The position numbers and the translations under genes are program-made. This document shows positions 1 through 7,741 of a DNA stretch of 42,854 nucleotides, piece after piece; within the stretch, counting starts at the first letter, position 1, and each line of letters begins with the position of its first letter. The DNA is from Novosphingobium sp. (lineage in GTDB: Bacteria; Pseudomonadota; Alphaproteobacteria; Sphingomonadales; Sphingomonadaceae), in NCBI RefSeq assembly GCF_025351285.1, contig NZ_JANXWG010000122.1, positions 1 through 42,854 of the forward strand, in the 5' to 3' direction. The notes under the pieces are model-generated. The model had not been told where the DNA came from. It made no database searches and was given only the letters and a program-made list of their open reading frames with translations.

Positions 1-125
1 AGGCTGGATTTGCCGCTGCCCGACAGCCCGGTGATCACGATCAACTGATCGCGCGGCAGGCTGACATCAAACCCCTTGAGGTTATGCTCGCGCGCGCCGC
101 GAACCGTTATATGCGTGAGACTCAT
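1..125 (-). CDS. uvrA: UvrABC excinuclease subunit A, N-terminal fragment (partial)
   Basis: This is the first 41 codons of UvrA, the ATPase that recognises damaged DNA and loads UvrB in nucleotide excision repair. The translation starts [20 protein letters not shown], the characteristic UvrA opening, and reaches the first Walker A motif GLSGSGKS at residues 33-40 before the window ends. The remaining roughly 900 residues lie outside the window. A LexA-type box sits only 11 bp upstream of the start codon, so SOS induction is expected. The gene upstream on the same strand is an HNH endonuclease about 100 bp away. Identification is firm even from this short piece because the opening motif is highly specific. 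Confidence 0.93.
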   Translation of the reverse strand, partial: MSLTHITVRGAREHNLKGFDVSLPRDQLIVITGLSGSGKSS

Positions 126-135
126 GTCGCGCGAT

Positions 136-150
136 GTTCCATATTTGTTC
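136..150 (-). promoter_or_regulatory. LexA (SOS) box of uvrA
   Basis: The sequence GTTCCATATTTGTTC is an exact GTTC-N7-GTTC direct repeat, the LexA operator form known for alphaproteobacteria. It lies 11 bp before the uvrA start codon, where bound LexA would block transcription or early elongation. uvrA is a classical SOS gene, so site and gene agree. That LexA binds here is inferred from sequence only. Confidence 0.8.
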
Positions 151-226
151 GGGAGAGGCAATAGGTGTCCGCGGAATGCCATCGCATGATTGCGGCGGTC
201 GGAAGATATGGACATTTGTGGGGATA

Positions 227-769
227 TCAATCGGCAGATGTTGCTTGCGCTCGAACGCGGTCCGCGATTTTGTCAGCGTCAGCCATCAGACTCAGAATCT
301 GAGCACGGATCGCATCAAGGCGCTGACGATCAGGCGTGGTGTCCGCGCTGCTGTCGATTGCCGCATAGGCAGCGATGTAGCCCGATATCAAGCTTTCGCG
401 ACGATCTTGCTCTTGAGTGCCGAGCCCCAAGGTCTTCAGATGAACCTGCCATGGTTTGTTGCCCTTCTTCGAATTGCATGCTTTGCAGCAAGGCAAGAGG
501 TTGCCAAGTCGATGGCCATGTCCACTGAACGCGCTGTCTTTTACGGTTGCATGGATGTGATCCCACGTTTCGGCGGGCTGGCTACAATAGGCACAGGCGA
601 GGTCACCATCTGGATCATTGCCGAGCAGGGAAACAGCTTCCCTGACCCTGGCCTCGTCATAAGCATCGTGGGGTGCGATCGCCGCTGCGAACATGTGGTT
701 GATCGTCGTTTTGCGGTTAGCCACCATGCGGTATGGCTTGAGGTGCGAAGCGATGGATTTGATGCGCAT
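227..769 (-). CDS. HNH endonuclease with two CxxC zinc knuckles
   Basis: A 180-aa protein of the HNH nuclease superfamily, metal-dependent enzymes that cut DNA. The visible core is C59-x2-C62, then D70-H71 (TWDHI), then [11 protein letters not shown] with N90 and C95-x2-C98. This is the usual arrangement of a beta-beta-alpha-metal fold stabilised by a structural zinc. The ATG at 769 is chosen because the longer reading frame up to 958 adds residues of non-coding appearance; no good Shine-Dalgarno sequence precedes it. It lies 100 bp downstream of the DUF2075-type helicase on the same strand and just upstream of uvrA. The biological target is unknown. A restriction or defence role is possible from the family and the neighbour, but not shown. 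Confidence 0.8.
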   Translation of the reverse strand: MRIKSIASHLKPYRMVANRKTTINHMFAAAIAPHDAYDEARVREAVSLLGNDPDGDLACAYCSQPAETWDHIHATVKDSAFSGHGHRLGNLLPCCKACNSKKGNKPWQVHLKTLGLGTQEQDRRESLISGYIAAYAAIDSSADTTPDRQRLDAIRAQILSLMADADKIADRVRAQATSAD

Positions 770-869
770 AGTACCACGGTGCAACGCGCGGGTGATTTGC
801 GCCAGCCTCAATGGCAGCCTGGCGGAACAATCATTCGCATGCGAGCCAATGCAAACCAATATCGCGCCG

Positions 870-2846
870 TCATTGATCAAGGGTCGCCAGCCCGCAGCGT
901 TGCAGGAAATCGAACGTCCCTTCGTAGAACCGCGCCGGGCGCGTCCAGTCGCCGGCATCGCCTTCGGGCACGACGATCACCATGCCTTGCCGCGCGCGCG
1001 TCAAAATCACGCGGTAGGCGTTTTTCAGGTACAGGCGGCGGGTGGGATCGTTGACCTGCTGCCATTTGCTGCCCTTGAACGACTGGTGGACCCAGCCGCC
1101 CCGATCCCTGGCGCCATCGTGGTGGAAATCGCCGTCCCACACCACGCCGGCCCAATCGAGTTCGAGCCCCTGCACGTCGAATTCGCTGGCGACTTCCTCC
1201 ATGAAATAGGCCGAGCGGATGTCGGTGGCGGGGTTGAGGAACCAGTTGGGCGGGTCGACCGCGGCCTTGATGTGGATGCCGAGCGGGCGGAGGCGTTGCG
1301 CGCCCGATGAGGCGATCAGGCCGAAGCGTTCCGTGCCGCGCGCCTTGTGACGCAGCCAGGCGCGCGCGGCGGCTAGATCGCGGGTGAGGACGATTGGATA
1401 AGTCTCGCGGATGCTGTCGAAGACTGCGCGGGCGGCTTGGGCGTCACCGTCCACCATGTGGCCGATGAAAACCGAGAGGGCCTCGGCGCGGAATGAACGC
1501 ATCGAGACCGACAGGTGCAAGTGTTCGTCCTGCTGGACGCGCGGCGAGGCGAGGAAATCCGCAACCCGCAAGTTTGCGCCGTATTCGGGCAAGGTGATCC
1601 GCGGTGACACGTGCACCCGCCAATCGGGGAAGCGCGCCTCCAGCGCGTTGATCCATTCGGAGATGCCCGCCTCGCCGGTGTTGATCTCCTGCCCGCCACC
1701 GATCAGGCACACGATCACGCACCAATCGGGATGGCGGTCCATCACGCTGATCAGGAATTCGGGCTCGGACATGTCGAAATCGGCCTGGCCGCGCTTGCGC
1801 TGCATGAAGGCCGAGGCTTGGGCGCGGGTCCAGGCGCGTTGGGCTTCGTCGAACACCACGACCTTTTCGATCGGCACGTCGTGGTTGCCGACATAGTGAT
1901 CGCGGAAGTGGTGGATGTTCTGGATGAAGCTGCGCACTTGGCGGGCAGCGGCGGCTTTGGAAATGGCCTCGCGGGCGGATTTGTCGCGCGCCAGTGCCTC
2001 GCGCAACACGTCGACCAGCGGGCCGTTGCCTGAAAGGAACACCGCGTGTTCGTCGCTGTGTTCGTCAGACCGGCGGGTGGCGATGTTGAGCCCGGCCAGC
2101 GTCTTGCCCGATCCGGGAACGCCGGTGACGAAGCAGATGGCTTTGCGGCCGTTGGCGCGGGCGGCATCGATCACCGCGCTGACGCTGTCGCTGGTTTCCT
2201 GGAGGTTCCTGGCGCTGGCGTCGGATCGAGCGATGTCCTCGACGCTGTGCGTGCGATACAGCGTCTGCGCGGCTTCGACGATCGTGGGCGTGGGCTTGTA
2301 GCCCGCTGCACCCCATGCGGCGTGATCGAGCGGCGCAAACGAATGGCGGCGGACCAGCAGGTGGATCATCTGGCCCAAGTCCTGCGCGTTGGCACGGAGC
2401 GGCGTGGCCACCATGTCGTCGGCAAACAGCGGGATCTGGAACGGCACGGCTGGCGCGAGCGTCGCCACCACGATCGGCACCACGTTGGCGTGATGGCTGC
2501 CCTCGTGGAAGTTCTTGAGATCGAGCGCGTAGTCCTCGACTTGCAGCAGCGCGTCCTTGCCATGGTCGCGCGCGCCGACCTTGAATTCGAGCACCAGCAA
2601 GTTGTCGCCCACCAGCACCACCGCATCGGCGCGCTTGCCCATGCGCGGGATGTAGCATTCGAGCAAGATTTCGCCGGCGAGTCCGGCCAGCGCCGCTTGC
2701 AATATCCGCGTTTGCTCGACCCAGGCGAAGCGTTGCTGGATGTCGAGATCGTGGTGATGCTGGCTGGCGAGCAGGCCGAGAATGCGGTCGCCATCCTCGG
2801 CGCAGAACTGCGCGATCGGCGCTTGGTAATATGTCTTGACGCCCAC
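870..2846 (-). CDS. DUF2075-type superfamily 1 helicase with N-terminal PD-(D/E)xK-like domain
   Basis: About 658 aa from a GTG start (an AGGCGGG ribosome site precedes it). The N-terminal part, residues about 59-110, has D74 and the motif LEFK (E87, K89) after a hydrophobic strand. This is the layout of a PD-(D/E)xK nuclease core. The C-terminal two thirds is an SF1 helicase/ATPase of the DUF2075 type: Walker A TGVPGSGKT at 241-249, Walker B VVFDEAQRAW, a motif-III-like LIGGGQEIN, and a motif-VI-like NAYRVILTRARQG near the C-terminus. The open frame continues to 3248, but the upstream portion overlaps a small plus-strand gene and lacks helicase homology. With the HNH nuclease downstream it forms a possible two-gene nuclease/helicase unit. 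Nuclease activity of the N-terminal domain is an inference. Confidence 0.82.
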   Translation of the reverse strand: MGVKTYYQAPIAQFCAEDGDRILGLLASQHHHDLDIQQRFAWVEQTRILQAALAGLAGEILLECYIPRMGKRADAVVLVGDNLLVLEFKVGARDHGKDALLQVEDYALDLKNFHEGSHHANVVPIVVATLAPAVPFQIPLFADDMVATPLRANAQDLGQMIHLLVRRHSFAPLDHAAWGAAGYKPTPTIVEAAQTLYRTHSVEDIARSDASARNLQETSDSVSAVIDAARANGRKAICFVTGVPGSGKTLAGLNIATRRSDEHSDEHAVFLSGNGPLVDVLREALARDKSAREAISKAAAARQVRSFIQNIHHFRDHYVGNHDVPIEKVVVFDEAQRAWTRAQASAFMQRKRGQADFDMSEPEFLISVMDRHPDWCVIVCLIGGGQEINTGEAGISEWINALEARFPDWRVHVSPRITLPEYGANLRVADFLASPRVQQDEHLHLSVSMRSFRAEALSVFIGHMVDGDAQAARAVFDSIRETYPIVLTRDLAAARAWLRHKARGTERFGLIASSGAQRLRPLGIHIKAAVDPPNWFLNPATDIRSAYFMEEVASEFDVQGLELDWAGVVWDGDFHHDGARDRGGWVHQSFKGSKWQQVNDPTRRLYLKNAYRVILTRARQGMVIVVPEGDAGDWTRPARFYEGTFDFLQRCGLATLDQ

Positions 2847-3059
2847 TGCCCGCCTGCCGCCCTGATAGCCAGACCAAGGGCTTAGGCGCCCGCCTGGCAC
2901 TGCGTCCAGGCGCGATCGAACACTTGCGCTTTCAGCTTGCAAGTATCGTCGCGGACCGGCGACATTTTGTGACCATGTATGTCTGGAAAAGCGCGGGGCT
3001 TCGTCGTCTTTGGCTGGAGCAGCGGCACGGGATCGGGGCCGGATGCGAGGAGACAAGCC

Positions 3060-3200
3060 ATGCGACCCAGAACTGGCACCAACACCGGAACACGCGTCGG
3101 CGGGGATCGGCACAAATGGATGGAATTCGGCCTGCTCATCGCCAGCAGCGGCGCGATTCTGGCGGTGGTGACCTGGGTCGAGAGCGGTTTGGTGGGCTGA
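3060..3200 (+). CDS. Small single-span membrane protein (46 aa), unknown function
   Basis: A short gene supported by a good ribosome site, GAGGAG, 7 nt before the ATG. It codes for MRPRTGTNTGTRVGGDRHKW followed by one hydrophobic stretch (GLLIASSGAILAVVTW, about residues 25-40) and a short tail. The basic N-terminus suggests an N-in orientation. I do not recognise a family. It is divergent from the helicase gene, with 213 bp between the two starts. An alternative upstream start at 2979 exists in the same frame but lacks a ribosome site. Confidence 0.55.
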   Translation: MRPRTGTNTGTRVGGDRHKWMEFGLLIASSGAILAVVTWVESGLVG

Positions 3201-3319
3201 AGGCGCGCCCGGCCGGGCTGATTGCGCGACCAGCCGCATTCGGCTCATCGCATTGTAATTGAAGTCTTAACCCTGATGCCGATAGCCTCTGGCCGATAAC
3301 GCGGGACGGGGGCGGCAGC

Positions 3320-3724
3320 ATGAGGGTCAAGACCATTTTGAACGCCACGCTGGTTGTCGCATTGGTACCGGGCGCATTGGTGCCGACAGTGGCGCGGGCC
3401 GATGATCCGAATGATCCCACGATGCGCAGCGCGGCGGCGCGGGCGCGCGATCATGCGATGGTCCGCCAGCTCAACCTGAACGAACTGGCCAGTACCCGCG
3501 ACCGCGATGCACGCTATTCAGGCGGGTGGGAGGCTTATCGCCAATCCCGAACCGCGGATCGCGGTGGATCGGACCAGACCGTGCGCTACGTTCCCGAGGC
3601 GGACTATGCGCCGGCCTCGCAACGCTATGCCCGCGATCGCGCGAAATACGAACGCCGCATGGCAGAGTGGCGCCGCGCGGTCGCCGCGTGCCGCGCGGGC
3701 GATTATGACGCCTGCGGAAACTGA
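3320..3724 (+). CDS. Exported protein of unknown function (134 aa)
   Basis: The N-terminus is a clear Sec signal peptide: basic MRVK, a hydrophobic core, and an AxA cleavage site (ARA-DD) after about residue 27. The mature part is hydrophilic and rich in Arg, Ala and Tyr (NLNELASTRDRDARYSGG, RYARDRAKYERRMAEWRRAV) and ends with two cysteines (CRAGDYDACGN) that could form a disulfide in the periplasm. The helical R/E-rich central part could form a coiled coil. I do not recognise the family. It stands alone between the 46-aa gene and another small membrane protein gene. Confidence 0.72.
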   Translation: MRVKTILNATLVVALVPGALVPTVARADDPNDPTMRSAAARARDHAMVRQLNLNELASTRDRDARYSGGWEAYRQSRTADRGGSDQTVRYVPEADYAPASQRYARDRAKYERRMAEWRRAVAACRAGDYDACGN

Positions 3725-3852
3725 AACGGCGCATAAGTTGACATCGTTCGGCCGATCCGCCGGCCACCCTCCGGATAAGTACGTATTGGCACAGAGAGGT
3801 ATTCGGAACATCAGGCGCTTAGAAGCATTGAAATGCCTGAGGGTCCACGAAT

Positions 3853-4086
3853 ATGGGTCACGTCACTATGGGTCGGATGATCTGGATTACCGGTTTGGTC
3901 TATGCGCTTTGCGCAATGGCCGCAGGTTCGCTGCATCCTGACCATTGGTCGGGCTTCGTGCAGGCGGTGATGCTGGTGATCGCGGGTTCGACAATCCTGA
4001 TGAATATCGAAAGCGATATCGCGCACAATTTGCGCGCCGCGCGCCCGGCCCGTCGCCCGGCTGCAAGGCTTCGCCCCGCAGCCTGA
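3853..4086 (+). CDS. Small two-span membrane protein (77 aa), unknown function
   Basis: Two hydrophobic stretches are visible: residues about 9-25 (MIWITGLVYALCAMAAG) and 35-52 (GFVQAVMLVIAGSTILMN). An Arg/Pro/Ala-rich cytoplasmic-type tail follows (NLRAARPARRPAARLRPAA). Position 3868 (MGRMIW) is an alternative start. No family is recognised. It converges with the VIT-type transporter gene, whose stop is 13 bp away. Confidence 0.6.
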   Translation: MGHVTMGRMIWITGLVYALCAMAAGSLHPDHWSGFVQAVMLVIAGSTILMNIESDIAHNLRAARPARRPAARLRPAA

Positions 4087-4099
4087 CCGATTTGTCACC

Positions 4100-4834
4100 T
4101 TAGATCGTGGCGTGGAACAGCGTGCCCACGCCCGCAGTCAACGCCATCGCCAGGCTGCCCAGCACCACCACCCGGATTGTGGCGGGCAACATCTTCGCAC
4201 CGCCCGCGCGCGCACCCGCGGCGCCCAGCACGGCCAGCGTGATCACTGTCGCCACGCCGATCGCGTAAAGCACGTTCGGGCCGGGCAGCAGCAGCGCCAT
4301 GATCAGCGGCACCACCCCGCCTGCCAGAAATGTCAGTGCCGAGGCCAACGCGGCCTGGACCGGTTTGGCCTCGTTGCCTTCGTGAAGCCCCAGTTCGTCG
4401 CGCTTGTGCGCGTCTAGCGGATCGGTGTCGTGGAGCTGGATGGCGACTTGCTGCGCCAGATCCGCATCCAGCCCGCGGGCACGGTAGATCGCGGCCAGCT
4501 CGTGCAGTTCCTGCCTGGGGTGTTCGCGCAAGGCCGTGGCTTCGCGGACCAGATCGGCCTTTTCGGAATCGGCCTGGCTGCTGACCGAGACATATTCGCC
4601 CGCCGCCATCGACAGCGCGCCCGCAACGATCCCGGCCACGCCGGTCAGCACCAGTTGCCCCGGCGCGACCGACGCCGCCGCCACGCCCGCCATCAGGCTA
4701 CCGGTCGACAACAACCCGTCATTGGCGCCCAGCACCGCCGCACGCAGCCAGCCGGTGCGCGTGACGTAGTGCACTTCGTGGTGCCCACCCAAAGGGGCCT
4801 TTTCGCTCGACTTGTCGTTCGCCTGCGCGTTCAT
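4100..4834 (-). CDS. VIT1/CCC1-family Fe2+/Mn2+ transporter
   Basis: A 244-aa inner-membrane protein of the VIT1/CCC1 family, which moves Fe2+ or Mn2+ across membranes. Family hallmarks are visible: TGWLRAAVLGANDGLLSTGSL at the start of the first helix, then GALSMAAGEYVSVSSQADSE. A charged cytosolic segment follows (EHPRQELHELAAIYRARGLD), which is the metal-binding domain in this family, then three hydrophobic segments to the C-terminus. Length fits bacterial members (about 230-240 aa). The ATG is preceded by AGGGGA. An EcfG-like promoter lies directly upstream, hinting at general-stress control. Metal specificity cannot be read from the sequence. Confidence 0.92.
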   Translation of the reverse strand: MNAQANDKSSEKAPLGGHHEVHYVTRTGWLRAAVLGANDGLLSTGSLMAGVAAASVAPGQLVLTGVAGIVAGALSMAAGEYVSVSSQADSEKADLVREATALREHPRQELHELAAIYRARGLDADLAQQVAIQLHDTDPLDAHKRDELGLHEGNEAKPVQAALASALTFLAGGVVPLIMALLLPGPNVLYAIGVATVITLAVLGAAGARAGGAKMLPATIRVVVLGSLAMALTAGVGTLFHATI

Positions 4835-4855
4835 GGTAATCCCCTGCTATCCCGA

Positions 4856-4880
4856 AACCCGGCCTCCGCAGCCCGGTTCC
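4856..4880 (-). promoter_or_regulatory. Possible EcfG (general stress sigma factor) promoter of the VIT-type gene
   Basis: On the minus strand GGAAC (4880-4876) is followed after 17 nt by GTT (4858-4856). This resembles the GGAAC-N16/17-CGTT promoter used by the alphaproteobacterial general stress sigma factor EcfG, but the base before GTT is G rather than the usual C. The spacing to the start codon at 4834 leaves a very short leader. It is a match to a short degenerate pattern, so confidence is modest. Confidence 0.35.
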
Positions 4881-5205
4881 CGTGAAGAACGCCAGCTTTT
4901 GCTGCCGTAAACGGTACCTGTGATCTTGTTGCATCGGTCATGCCGAAAATTCGGTCGAGATCGAGCAAGCTACCGATTTGGACTACCCTTCCCACCAATT
5001 CGGTGTAATTCTGAAGCCGCACTTAACCATGAACCGGCGGGAGAGGCCCCTGTTCGTGCGCACGATGGCCTTTTACGGGCGTTATGCGGGAAGTGGAATG
5101 CGAAAACTGTCGTGGCCGAAATGTTTAAGGGCTGTCGCGTCGATACAAGCAACGCTTCGTAAAGCATGACAGAGAGCCGCAACGGTTGATCTAGGAAGTG
5201 AAGTG
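4881..5205. other. Intergenic stretch without a recognisable gene
   Basis: The 371 bp between the VIT-type gene start and the next plus-strand gene hold no open frame I trust. Short frames at 4831-5022 (minus) and 5029-5169 (plus) have no ribosome site, no recognisable domain and no coding-like composition. The stretch is less GC-rich than its surroundings and contains CCGAAAATTCGG, a short dyad. It presumably carries promoters for the genes on both sides. Confidence 0.5.
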
Positions 5206-5451
5206 ATGAAGGACGTGGTCTCGCAAAGCAATGAAGCGCTTCTGGTCGGCGGTGCCCAGGCAGGTGCGGCTGCGCCCGGCGGTGCTGCACCGGTTACTGC
5301 AACGGATGAACGCCCAAGCCTGTTCTGCAGCCTCGACGGCACTTGCGTCAATCCGCACGATGCCATCCCGCTCAACACCCGCGATACCTTTGCGCGCAAT
5401 TTCATGAGCCATTTTGCGGCTGCCCTGGGCGAATCGCAGCACGCCGCCTGA
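5206..5451 (+). CDS. Hypothetical protein (81 aa)
   Basis: The ATG follows the ribosome site AGGA at about 9 nt (a GTG directly before it is a second possible start). The protein begins MKDVVSQSNEALLVGGAQAG, has an Ala/Gly/Pro-rich linker, then a C-terminal region with two cysteines (SLFCSLDGTCVN) and a possible helix (DTFARNFMSHFAAALGESQ). There is no signal peptide or membrane segment. I do not recognise a family. It precedes the M13 peptidase gene by about 130 bp on the same strand. Confidence 0.55.
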   Translation: MKDVVSQSNEALLVGGAQAGAAAPGGAAPVTATDERPSLFCSLDGTCVNPHDAIPLNTRDTFARNFMSHFAAALGESQHAA

Positions 5452-5579
5452 ACTGCGCGCCGGGTAAGCCGGCCAGCGCCAGCACTCATCGCATGTCGTT
5501 CGCAGACCCGGCCCGTCGTTGGTCGATAATGGTTTTTGTGGACCTTGTCTTGGCCAGCCGATCCGATATGACACCGCGT

Positions 5580-7634
5580 ATGCAGTTTCATCTGAAAGCA
5601 ACTTTCCGTGCCAGCGTCGCGCTTGCACTGGCCCCCCTCACCGCATTCGTCGCAGGCGCGGCGCAAGCCGAAACGGTTGTGCCGCAAGAACTCGCAGACA
5701 CTCCGCCGCCGGCGTACGGCGCTACCGGGCTGGCGCTTTCGGCGCGTGACACCAAGGTCAAACCGGGCGACGATTTCGACAAATACGCCAACGGCACGTG
5801 GCAGGCGGTTACCGTGATTCCGGCGGATAAGGCCATCATCAACGGGTTCGACGTTGTGGCGGAAGTCACGCAGAAGCAATTGCGTACGCTGATTACCGCC
5901 GCGCCTGCGGGGTCCAGGTACGGCGCGCTTTACCACAGCTTCATGGATGAAGGCCGGATCGAACAGCTCGGCGCGGCTCCGTTGCTCCAGGATATCGCGG
6001 TGGTGCACGCGCTTGCCGACAAGGCTGCGTTTTCGCGCTTCATGGGGCGAAGCACCGGAACCTTCGGTATGTCGCTGGTCAGCGCAGATATCTCGGCCGA
6101 TCCCAACTTCCCCACCCGCACCGTCCTTGGCATAGGCCAGGCCGGGCTGGGCCTGCCCGAACGTGACTATTACCTCAAGGACACCTTCAAGAAGCAGCGC
6201 GATGCCTATCAGGCGTATATCGAACGCACTTTTGCGCTGATCGGTGAGCCTGATCCGGCGGGTTCTGCGCGTGCGGTGATGGCGTTTGAAACCGCCGCTG
6301 CCACGGTCAGTTGGTCTGCTGCCGATCGCCGAGATATCGACAAGTCGATCAACCCGATGAGCGCGACCGAGCTTGCCGGCTTCGCACCCGGGATCGACTG
6401 GTCGGCGTGGTTCGATGGCGTGGGCGTGCAGGCTCCTGCGCGGCTGATCGTCGGCGAAAAATCGGCGGTGCGCGATCTGGCGAAGCTTTACGCCGATACC
6501 CCGCTGTCCACGCTCAAGGCCTGGGAAGCCTTCCATGTCACCGATCAGGCCGCGCGCTTCCTGCCCAAGGCCTTCGTCGACAGCCGCTTCGAATTCATCA
6601 AGTCGCTGGTAGGTGTCAGCACGATTACCCCGCGCTGGAAGCGCGGCGTGGGGCTGGTCGACCAGCAACTCGGCGAACTGGTCGGCAAGGATTACGTCGC
6701 GCAGAACTTCCCGGCCGAAGCCAAGGCGCGGATGGTCGTGCTGGTCGGCAACCTCAAAGCGGCCATGGCCAATCGCATCAAATCAAACCCGTGGATGAGC
6801 CAGCCGACGCGCGAAGCGGCATTGGCCAAGCTGGCACGGATGGACGTGATGGTCGGATATCCCGACAAATGGCGCGATTGGGACGCTTTGCGCATCGACG
6901 CGGGCGATCTCTACGGCAACGTCGTGCGCGCATCGGCGTTCAACCGGGCTTACGAAGTGTCGAAACTGGGCAAGCCGCTTGATCGAACCGAATGGGGAAT
7001 GAACCCGCAGACGGTCAACGCCTACAACGGCTTCTTCGAAAACAAGATCGTGTTTCCGGCCGCCATTCTCCAGCAGCCGTTCTTCGGGCTCAGTGCCGAT
7101 GATGCGGTGAATTACGGGGCGATTGGCGCGGTCATCGGGCACGAAATCAGCCACGGGTTCGACGACCAGGGCCGCAAGGTCGACGCCAGCGGCGCCCAGA
7201 ATGACTGGTGGAGCAAGGCCGATGTCGCGCGCTTCGAAGCCGGCGCCAAGGTGTTTGGCGACCAATACGCCAAGTTCGAGGTGGTGCCGGGCACGTTCGT
7301 CAATCCCACGCTGACGATGGGCGAGAATATTGCCGATTACGCCGGCGTGCTGGTGGCGCTCGATGCCTATCACAAGTCGCTGGGCGGCAAGCCCGCTCCG
7401 GTCATCGAAGGACTTACCGGAGACCAGCGCTTTTTCCTCGGCTGGGCACAAGTCTGGCGCTCCAAATCGCGCGACGAAGCCATGAAAAGCCAGGCCACCA
7501 GCAACGAACATACGCCCGACCGCTTCCGCATCCTGGGGCCCTTGCGCAACGTCGATGCGTGGTACGCCGCGTTCAACGTGAAGCCGGGCGATGCAATGTA
7601 TATCCCGCCCGAACAGCGCGCGCGGATCTGGTAA
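5580..7634 (+). CDS. M13-family (neprilysin/PepO-like) zinc metallopeptidase, exported
   Basis: A 684-aa M13 endopeptidase that would cut oligopeptides in the periplasm. The chosen start gives a clear signal peptide (basic N-terminus, hydrophobic core, cleavage near AQA-ET). ATGs at 5568 and 5529 in the same frame are alternatives. The mature N-terminus has the typical VKPGDDFDKYANGTW motif of the family. The catalytic zinc site is HEISH (H521, E522, H525) in GHEISHGFDDQGR, with the third zinc ligand E582 in ENIADYAG. The C-terminus ends PPEQRARIW; M13 enzymes typically end in an aromatic residue. A second metallopeptidase gene (M3) follows 107 bp downstream. Confidence 0.93.
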   Translation: MQFHLKATFRASVALALAPLTAFVAGAAQAETVVPQELADTPPPAYGATGLALSARDTKVKPGDDFDKYANGTWQAVTVIPADKAIINGFDVVAEVTQKQLRTLITAAPAGSRYGALYHSFMDEGRIEQLGAAPLLQDIAVVHALADKAAFSRFMGRSTGTFGMSLVSADISADPNFPTRTVLGIGQAGLGLPERDYYLKDTFKKQRDAYQAYIERTFALIGEPDPAGSARAVMAFETAAATVSWSAADRRDIDKSINPMSATELAGFAPGIDWSAWFDGVGVQAPARLIVGEKSAVRDLAKLYADTPLSTLKAWEAFHVTDQAARFLPKAFVDSRFEFIKSLVGVSTITPRWKRGVGLVDQQLGELVGKDYVAQNFPAEAKARMVVLVGNLKAAMANRIKSNPWMSQPTREAALAKLARMDVMVGYPDKWRDWDALRIDAGDLYGNVVRASAFNRAYEVSKLGKPLDRTEWGMNPQTVNAYNGFFENKIVFPAAILQQPFFGLSADDAVNYGAIGAVIGHEISHGFDDQGRKVDASGAQNDWWSKADVARFEAGAKVFGDQYAKFEVVPGTFVNPTLTMGENIADYAGVLVALDAYHKSLGGKPAPVIEGLTGDQRFFLGWAQVWRSKSRDEAMKSQATSNEHTPDRFRILGPLRNVDAWYAAFNVKPGDAMYIPPEQRARIW

Positions 7635-7691
7635 GGCGGCAAGCCTTCCGAGCCCATTCATGTCCCGGCGGCCACAACCGCCGGGATATTG

Positions 7692-7727
7692 ATTTCAAAC
7701 CAGAATTTGCCATTTCAAACCAGAATT
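7692..7727 (+). repeat. Two 16-bp direct repeats in the leader of the M3 peptidase gene
   Basis: The 16-mer ATTTCAAACCAGAATT occurs at 7692-7707 and again at 7712-7727, exactly 20 bp apart start to start. This is about two helical turns, placing both copies on the same face of the DNA. It sits 15 bp before the ATG of the M3 peptidase and is distinctly AT-rich. It could be a regulator site or a small tandem duplication of the leader. Confidence 0.75.
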
Positions 7728-7741
7728 CGGAAAAAAACGTC

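Noticed and set aside
2882..2965. A 27-codon minus-strand frame (MSPVRDDTCKLKAQVFDRAW...) with coding-like codon use
   Set aside because: There is no ribosome site and no known domain, and the frame is open upstream without a sensible start. It may be a gene remnant but cannot be supported as a gene.
5029..5169. Short plus-strand frame beginning MNRRERPLFVRTMAFYG
   Set aside because: No ribosome site, no family resemblance and an irregular codon pattern; it lies in a plainly intergenic stretch.
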